A stretch of DNA of 9,669 nt from Clostridia bacterium (lineage in GTDB: Bacteria; Bacillota; Clostridia; Christensenellales; Aristaeellaceae), in assembly GCA_017471125.1 (NCBI GenBank), contig JAFUWR010000105.1, positions 1 through 9,669 of the forward strand, written 5' to 3'. Below are positions 5,264-9,669 of this stretch, in pieces. The notes beneath the pieces were generated by a model. The model searched no databases and had not been told where the DNA came from. It saw only the letters and a program-made list of their open reading frames with translations. The number at the start of each line of letters is the position of its first letter. Positions within the stretch are counted from its first letter, which is position 1. Made by a program: the position numbers and the translations under genes.

Positions 5264-5270
5264 AAAGGAG
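5264..5270 (+). promoter_or_regulatory. Shine-Dalgarno of mtlD
   Basis: AAAGGAG lies 9 nt before ATG 5280. It decides the start against an in-frame upstream TTG at 5205, which would lie within the promoter and add 25 residues unlike the family. Confidence 0.88.
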
Positions 5271-5279
5271 TGCGAGGGT

Positions 5280-6428
5280 ATGAAGACGGCGATCATGTAC
5301 GGCGCGGGCAACATCGGCCGGGGATTCATCGGCAAGGTGTTCGCGGATTCGGGGTACGAGGTTTGCTTCCTGGACATCATGCAGGAGATCATCGACGAGA
5401 TGAACGCCCGCGGGCAGTACACGGTGCGCATCGTGTCCAACGACGGCGAGACGGACACCACGGTCAAGCCCGTGCGGGCGGTGAATTCGCTGACGGAGCA
5501 GGCCATCGACGAGATCGTGGACTGCGAGATCATGGCCACGGCGGTGGGCGTGAACGTGCTGCCGCGCATCGCGCCGGTGATCGCCAAGGGCATGGTGGCG
5601 CGGATGGAGCGCACGGGCAGGCCCCTGGACGTGATCCTGTGCGAGAACCAGCTGGGCGCGGACGAGCTGATGCGGGGCTGGATCTACGAGCAGCTGACGG
5701 ATGAACAGAAGGCGTGGGCCGACCAGAACCTCGGCCTCGTCGAGGCGTCCATCGGCAGGATGGTGCCGCCGCTGACCCCGGAGATGCGGGCCCAGGACAA
5801 GCTGCTCATCTGCGTGGAGCCCTACGCGGAGCTGCCCGTGGACAGGGACGCCTTCAAGGGCGACATCCCGGACCTGGCGGGCCTCATCCCCTATTCCCCC
5901 TTCGAGTTCTACATCAAGCGCAAGCTGTTTTTGCACAACGGCGGGCACGCCCTGTGCGCGTACCTGGGGTATGAGAAGGGCTACGAGTACATCTGGCAGG
6001 CCATCGCCGACCCGGAGATCTACGAGGCCGCCAAGGCGTCCATGATGACCAGCGCCCGGGCGCTCGTCAACAAGTTCGGCGAGGGCGTGCGGGAGAACGT
6101 GGAATCCAACGTGGTGGACCTGCTGCATCGCTTCCAGAACAAAGCCCTCAAGGACACCGTCGCCCGGGTAGGCGCGGACCCGGTCAGGAAGCTGCGGCGC
6201 AACGACCGCATCATCGGCGCGGCGCTGTTCGCCATCGAGCAGGGCGTGGACCCGGCCCCCATCGTCAAGGGCATCGCCGCGGCGCTGCGGTTCGACCGGG
6301 CCGAGGACGCCACCGCGCCGGAATTGCAGGCGGCGCTGCATGACAAGGGCCTGGGCTACGTGCTGGAGCACTACATGGGCCTCGCGCCCGACGAGCCGCT
6401 TTACCGCATGATCCGCGAGGAAGTCTGA
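5280..6428 (+). CDS. mtlD: Mannitol-1-phosphate 5-dehydrogenase
   Basis: This 382-residue protein has the same length as E. coli MtlD. It interconverts mannitol 1-phosphate and fructose 6-phosphate with NAD(H) in the cytoplasm. The Rossmann motif is at the N-terminus (YGAGNIGRGFIG, 7-18), with LDI at the end of beta-2 supporting NAD use. IGRMVPP (158-164) is typical of the polyol long-chain dehydrogenase family. The catalytic core is K215-LFLH-N220-GG-H223 followed by AYLGYEKGY. No mannitol PTS gene (mtlA, mtlF) or mannitol regulator lies in the window; instead pth and mfd follow 22 nt downstream. The gene may serve mannitol 1-phosphate formed or imported elsewhere. Another sugar-alcohol phosphate is possible but less likely given the close match. 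Confidence 0.93.
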   Translation: MKTAIMYGAGNIGRGFIGKVFADSGYEVCFLDIMQEIIDEMNARGQYTVRIVSNDGETDTTVKPVRAVNSLTEQAIDEIVDCEIMATAVGVNVLPRIAPVIAKGMVARMERTGRPLDVILCENQLGADELMRGWIYEQLTDEQKAWADQNLGLVEASIGRMVPPLTPEMRAQDKLLICVEPYAELPVDRDAFKGDIPDLAGLIPYSPFEFYIKRKLFLHNGGHALCAYLGYEKGYEYIWQAIADPEIYEAAKASMMTSARALVNKFGEGVRENVESNVVDLLHRFQNKALKDTVARVGADPVRKLRRNDRIIGAALFAIEQGVDPAPIVKGIAAALRFDRAEDATAPELQAALHDKGLGYVLEHYMGLAPDEPLYRMIREEV

Positions 6429-6450
6429 ATATCCACAGGAGGCGCATAGG

Positions 6451-7023
6451 ATGTACGTGATCGTGGGGCTGGGCAATCCCGGCAGGAAGTATGAGCACAC
6501 CCGGCACAACGTGGGCTTCGACGTGGTGGAGGTCCTGTCGCAGAAGTACGACATCCCCATGCACCGCCTCCGCTGCAAGGCCGTGGTGGGCGAGGGCGTC
6601 ATCCGCGGGCAGCGGGTCGCGCTGTGCCAGCCCCAGACGTTCATGAACCTGTCCGGGGAATCCGTCGTCCAATTGGTGAACTGGTACAAGCCCGAGCACG
6701 ACCGGCTCATCGTCTGCTACGACGACGTGGACCTGCCCGAGGGCAAGCTGCGCTTCCGGCCCAAGGGCTCCGCCGGCACCCACAACGGCATGCGGAACAT
6801 CATCTACCTGCTGGGCTGGGACGACTTTCCCCGGGTGCGGGTGGGCATCGGCCGGCCCGCCGAGGGCTGGGACATGAAGGACTGGGTGCTGTCCTCCTAC
6901 GCCACCAAGGAATTACGGCAGACCATGTTCGACGCCTATATGGGCGCGGCGGACGTGGTGGCGGAATTGGTCGCGAATGGCGTGGACGCCGCGCGTCAGT
7001 TGGTAGGAAAATTGAACGGTTAG
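6451..7023 (+). CDS. pth: Peptidyl-tRNA hydrolase
   Basis: This 190-residue protein is of normal length for bacterial Pth, which releases peptides from peptidyl-tRNA that has dropped off ribosomes. The family signature VGLGNPG (5-11) is present. The catalytic His19 (TRHNVGF), Asn66 (TFMNLSG), the Asp pair 91-92 (YDDVDLP) and Asn112 (GTHNG) match the essential E. coli residues His20, Asn68, Asp93 and Asn114. The C-terminal segment that covers the active site is present. ATG 6451 has AGGAGG 8 nt upstream. It lies 22 nt after mtlD and 12 nt before mfd; the pth-mfd order is common in Firmicutes. Confidence 0.97.
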   Translation: MYVIVGLGNPGRKYEHTRHNVGFDVVEVLSQKYDIPMHRLRCKAVVGEGVIRGQRVALCQPQTFMNLSGESVVQLVNWYKPEHDRLIVCYDDVDLPEGKLRFRPKGSAGTHNGMRNIIYLLGWDDFPRVRVGIGRPAEGWDMKDWVLSSYATKELRQTMFDAYMGAADVVAELVANGVDAARQLVGKLNG

Positions 7024-7035
7024 ACCGGAGGAACT

Positions 7036-9669
7036 ATGCAGGACATCGGTAGGCAAGTGGATTGCCTGTTCACCCCGCTGGACGAGCTTAAATCGTTCCA
7101 GGAGCTGACGCGCGCGCTTGAGAAGCCGGGCGTCTGTTCGGCATACGGCCCGGACGACGCCCAGCGGGCGCACCTGCTGGCCGCGGTGGTCAGGAAGCTG
7201 GATAAGCCGATGCTGGTCGTCGAGCCCAACGAGCTGGCCGCCTCCCGCATGGCCGAGGACATGAACCTGCTCCTGGGCGGCGGCGCGCGGTTCCTGCCCG
7301 GGCGGGACGTGACGTTCCTCAAGACCGCGGCGTCCAGCCGGGAGCTTTCGATGCGCCGCATCGAGGCCCTGGGCGACTGCATGACCGGCGCGGCCCGGGC
7401 GCTGGTGCTGCCCGCCGACGCGCTGCTGTTTCGGATGGCCCCGCCCGAGGGGTTCCACGACCGGGTGATCGGCCTTTCCGAGGGCATGCGCATGGAGCCC
7501 GCGGAGCTGGCCGCGCTGCTCACCGCCGCGGGCTACGAGCGCGTGCAGGTGGTGGAGGCCCGGGGCCAGTGCGCCCTGCGCGGCGGCATACTGGACGTGT
7601 ACCCGGTGGGCGGGCCCAACGCCCTGCGCGTGGAGTTCTTCGACGACGAGATCGACTCCATACGCTCCTTCGACGTGATGACCCAGCGCTCCATCTCCCG
7701 CCGCCCGGCGGTGAAGCTGTACCCGGCCCAGGAGTTCCTGCCCGACGGTGCGGAACGGGAGCAGGCGGCGCAGGCGCTGGAAAAGCTGGTGGAGAGCCGC
7801 GAAGAGCGGGACCGGGACGGCGACGTCGCCGACCGGCAGACCGCCATCGAGCGGGAGTTCGACCTGATCCCCTTCGACGAATTTTTGCAATTGGCCCTGT
7901 CCGACGAGGAGGCGCCCGCGCCCAAGGGCAAGAAGGGTTCAAAGAAGCCCGCGGCGTTCGAGCAGCGGGTGACCTCGTCCTCGGCGCTCAGGCGCAACTT
8001 CGCCGGCGCGGCGGAGGCCCTGCGCACGGGCCGCATGCCCGACGGCGCGGACTCGCTGCTGCCGATATTGTTCGGCTACCGCCACACCGCCGCGGACTAC
8101 CTGGACGACCCCATCGTGGTGTTCGACCAGCCCGACCGCCTGCGGGAGCGCTGCGAGAACCGGCTGATGGAGTTCAAGGAGCAGTTCACCGCCGCGCTGG
8201 AGCGCCAGGAGGCGCTGCCCGCCCAGGCGGGATTGCTGTTCAACTACGACGAGGTCCTGGCCCGGTTCCGCGACAGGCGGGTGCTGCTGACCAACCTGTT
8301 CATGCGCACCGAGCGGGACTTCAAGCCCACGGCGCTGATCAAGCTGGAGTGCCGCAACGCCTCCGGCTACCAGAGCAACATCAAGGAGCTGGCCCGGGAC
8401 CTGGACCAGTGGAAGCGGGACGGCTGGCGGGTGGCGCTGCTGGCCGGCGGCACCGCCCGGGGCGAGCGCCTGGAGGGGGCGCTGGACACCCAGGGCTCCC
8501 CCGCCCCGTTCATGCCGGACATCCCGGACGCATTGGAGCCGGGCAGGCCCGTCATCTTCCCGATGACCCTGAACCGGGGCTTTCTGTACCCCGAGATCAG
8601 GTTCGCCGTGGTGTCGGAATCGGACATCTACGGCGTCAACCGCCAGCGCCGCGGCAAGCGGACGGCGTCCGGCGAGAAGCTGGCCGCGTTCACCGACCTC
8701 AAGGTGGGCGACTTTGTCGTGCACGAGAACCACGGCATCGGCCAGTACATGGGCATGGTGCGCCTGTCCTCGGACGGCACCTACCGGGACTTTTTGCACA
8801 TCCGCTACCAGGGCGCGGACAAGCTGTACGTGCCCACCGACCAGCTCGACCGGGTGCAGAAGTACATCGGCTCCGAGGGCGAGACGCCGAAGCTGAACAA
8901 GCTGTCCGGCGGCGAGTGGCAGCGGCAGAAGAGCAAGGTCAAGCAGTCCATACAGGCCATCGCGGGCGACCTCTTGAAGCTCTACGCGGCGCGGGAGTCC
9001 ATCCCCGGCCACGCCTTCGACCCGGACACCCCGTGGCAGCGGGAGTTCGAGGACGGCTTCCCCTACGAGGAGACCCCCGACCAGCTCGCCGCCATCGAGG
9101 ACATCAAGCGGGACATGGAGAAGCCCAAGATCATGGACCGGCTGCTGTGCGGCGACGTGGGCTACGGCAAGACCGAGGTGGCGCTGCGGGCCATCTTCAA
9201 GGCGGTCATGGGCGGCAAGCAGGCCGCGATGCTGGCCCCCACCACCATACTGGTGCAGCAGCACTACGCCACGATGCTGAACCGCTTCGCCGGGTTCCCG
9301 GTGAACGTGGAGGTGCTGAGCCGCTTCAAGACCGCCGCCGAGCAGCGGGACATCATCAAGCGCCTTGAGGCCGGGGAGATCGACGTCATCGTCGGCACCC
9401 ACCGGCTCTTGGCCAAGGACGTGAAGTTCAAGGACCTGGGCCTGCTGGTGGTGGACGAGGAGCAGCGCTTCGGCGTCACCCACAAGGAGGCCATCAAGCA
9501 ACTCAAACGCTCGGTGGACGTGCTGACGCTGACCGCCACGCCCATCCCCCGGACGCTGCACATGTCCATGGTGGGCATCCGCGACATGAGCCTGCTGCAA
9601 TCCCCGCCGGAGGAGCGCTTCCCGGTGCAGACCTACGTGGTGGAATACTCCGACGGGCTGGTGCGCGAC
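7036..9669 (+). CDS. mfd: Transcription-repair coupling factor (partial, C-terminus beyond the window)
   Basis: An uninterrupted 878 codons run to the window edge; full Mfd is about 1,150-1,180 residues. Mfd is the ATP-driven translocase that displaces stalled RNA polymerase at DNA lesions and recruits UvrA. The order matches the family: a UvrB-like N-terminal region with RGGILDVYP (182-190), the RNA-polymerase-interacting CarD-like domain starting at VGDFVVHENHGIG (557-569), and the RecG-like helicase with Walker A GDVGYGKT (706-713), DEEQ (807-810) and TATPIPRTL (833-841). The remaining helicase motifs and the C-terminal UvrA-site-masking domain lie outside. A short Pro/Lys-rich linker, APAPKGKKGSKKP, occurs around 293-305. 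ATG 7036 is the first start after the in-frame pth stop; GGAGG at 7027-7031 is 4 nt away, a slightly short spacing. Confidence 0.96.
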   Translation, partial: MQDIGRQVDCLFTPLDELKSFQELTRALEKPGVCSAYGPDDAQRAHLLAAVVRKLDKPMLVVEPNELAASRMAEDMNLLLGGGARFLPGRDVTFLKTAASSRELSMRRIEALGDCMTGAARALVLPADALLFRMAPPEGFHDRVIGLSEGMRMEPAELAALLTAAGYERVQVVEARGQCALRGGILDVYPVGGPNALRVEFFDDEIDSIRSFDVMTQRSISRRPAVKLYPAQEFLPDGAEREQAAQALEKLVESREERDRDGDVADRQTAIEREFDLIPFDEFLQLALSDEEAPAPKGKKGSKKPAAFEQRVTSSSALRRNFAGAAEALRTGRMPDGADSLLPILFGYRHTAADYLDDPIVVFDQPDRLRERCENRLMEFKEQFTAALERQEALPAQAGLLFNYDEVLARFRDRRVLLTNLFMRTERDFKPTALIKLECRNASGYQSNIKELARDLDQWKRDGWRVALLAGGTARGERLEGALDTQGSPAPFMPDIPDALEPGRPVIFPMTLNRGFLYPEIRFAVVSESDIYGVNRQRRGKRTASGEKLAAFTDLKVGDFVVHENHGIGQYMGMVRLSSDGTYRDFLHIRYQGADKLYVPTDQLDRVQKYIGSEGETPKLNKLSGGEWQRQKSKVKQSIQAIAGDLLKLYAARESIPGHAFDPDTPWQREFEDGFPYEETPDQLAAIEDIKRDMEKPKIMDRLLCGDVGYGKTEVALRAIFKAVMGGKQAAMLAPTTILVQQHYATMLNRFAGFPVNVEVLSRFKTAAEQRDIIKRLEAGEIDVIVGTHRLLAKDVKFKDLGLLVVDEEQRFGVTHKEAIKQLKRSVDVLTLTATPIPRTLHMSMVGIRDMSLLQSPPEERFPVQTYVVEYSDGLVRD

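Noticed and set aside
5262..6710. 482-residue open frame on the minus strand
   Set aside because: It is antisense to mtlD and the start of pth, and has the same biased composition.
7569..9368. 599-residue open frame on the plus strand
   Set aside because: It is out of frame with mfd, is Arg/Gly/Pro-rich and has no recognisable motif; mfd reads through the same region with all its family motifs.
7939..9600. 553-residue open frame on the minus strand
   Set aside because: It is antisense to mfd, compositionally biased and has no motif.

Overview
The window looks like chromosomal DNA from a high-GC Firmicute, most likely a gut- or rumen-type member of the Clostridia. This is an inference. It rests on strong AGGAGG-type ribosome binding sites, sigma-A promoters (TTGACA/TATAAT type) in AT-rich gaps between very GC-rich genes, the pth-mfd gene order, a LacI-family regulator beside a gene starting with a signal peptide, and secreted proteins with BIG2 domains. 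No plasmid, phage, transposase, CRISPR, tRNA or rRNA signature was seen.

Left half (minus strand, read right to left): a low-specificity threonine aldolase (5136-4090) is followed 2 nt later by an AroE-family dehydrogenase (4087-3233) whose substrate-binding motif is atypical. Next comes a secreted ComEC-like metallo-beta-lactamase-fold protein with three BIG2 domains (3174-1582), apparently made from its own leaderless promoter. Then come a LacI-family repressor (1430-405) with its own promoter, operator and terminator, and the first 14 codons of a signal-peptide protein (43-1) with a strong promoter. Near-identical 16-bp CG-centred palindromes lie at the repressor's transcription start and in the gap before the signal-peptide gene. 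They suggest a local autoregulated circuit, probably for sugar uptake.

Right half (plus strand): a divergent promoter region (5137-5279) starts mtlD (mannitol-1-phosphate 5-dehydrogenase, 5280-6428), pth (peptidyl-tRNA hydrolase, 6451-7023) and mfd (transcription-repair coupling factor, 7036 to beyond the right edge). The gaps are 22 and 12 nt, each with a Shine-Dalgarno, so they look like one operon joining a sugar-alcohol enzyme to housekeeping translation and repair genes.

The only gap over 300 bases is 44-404. It holds a promoter, a structured leader, two possible operators, a terminator and a 7-bp tandem repeat; 165-316 shows nothing recognisable. I found no clear new multi-gene system. 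The best leads are the operator pair, the leaderless promoter, the atypical AroE coupled to threonine aldolase, and the MBL-BIG2 protein.
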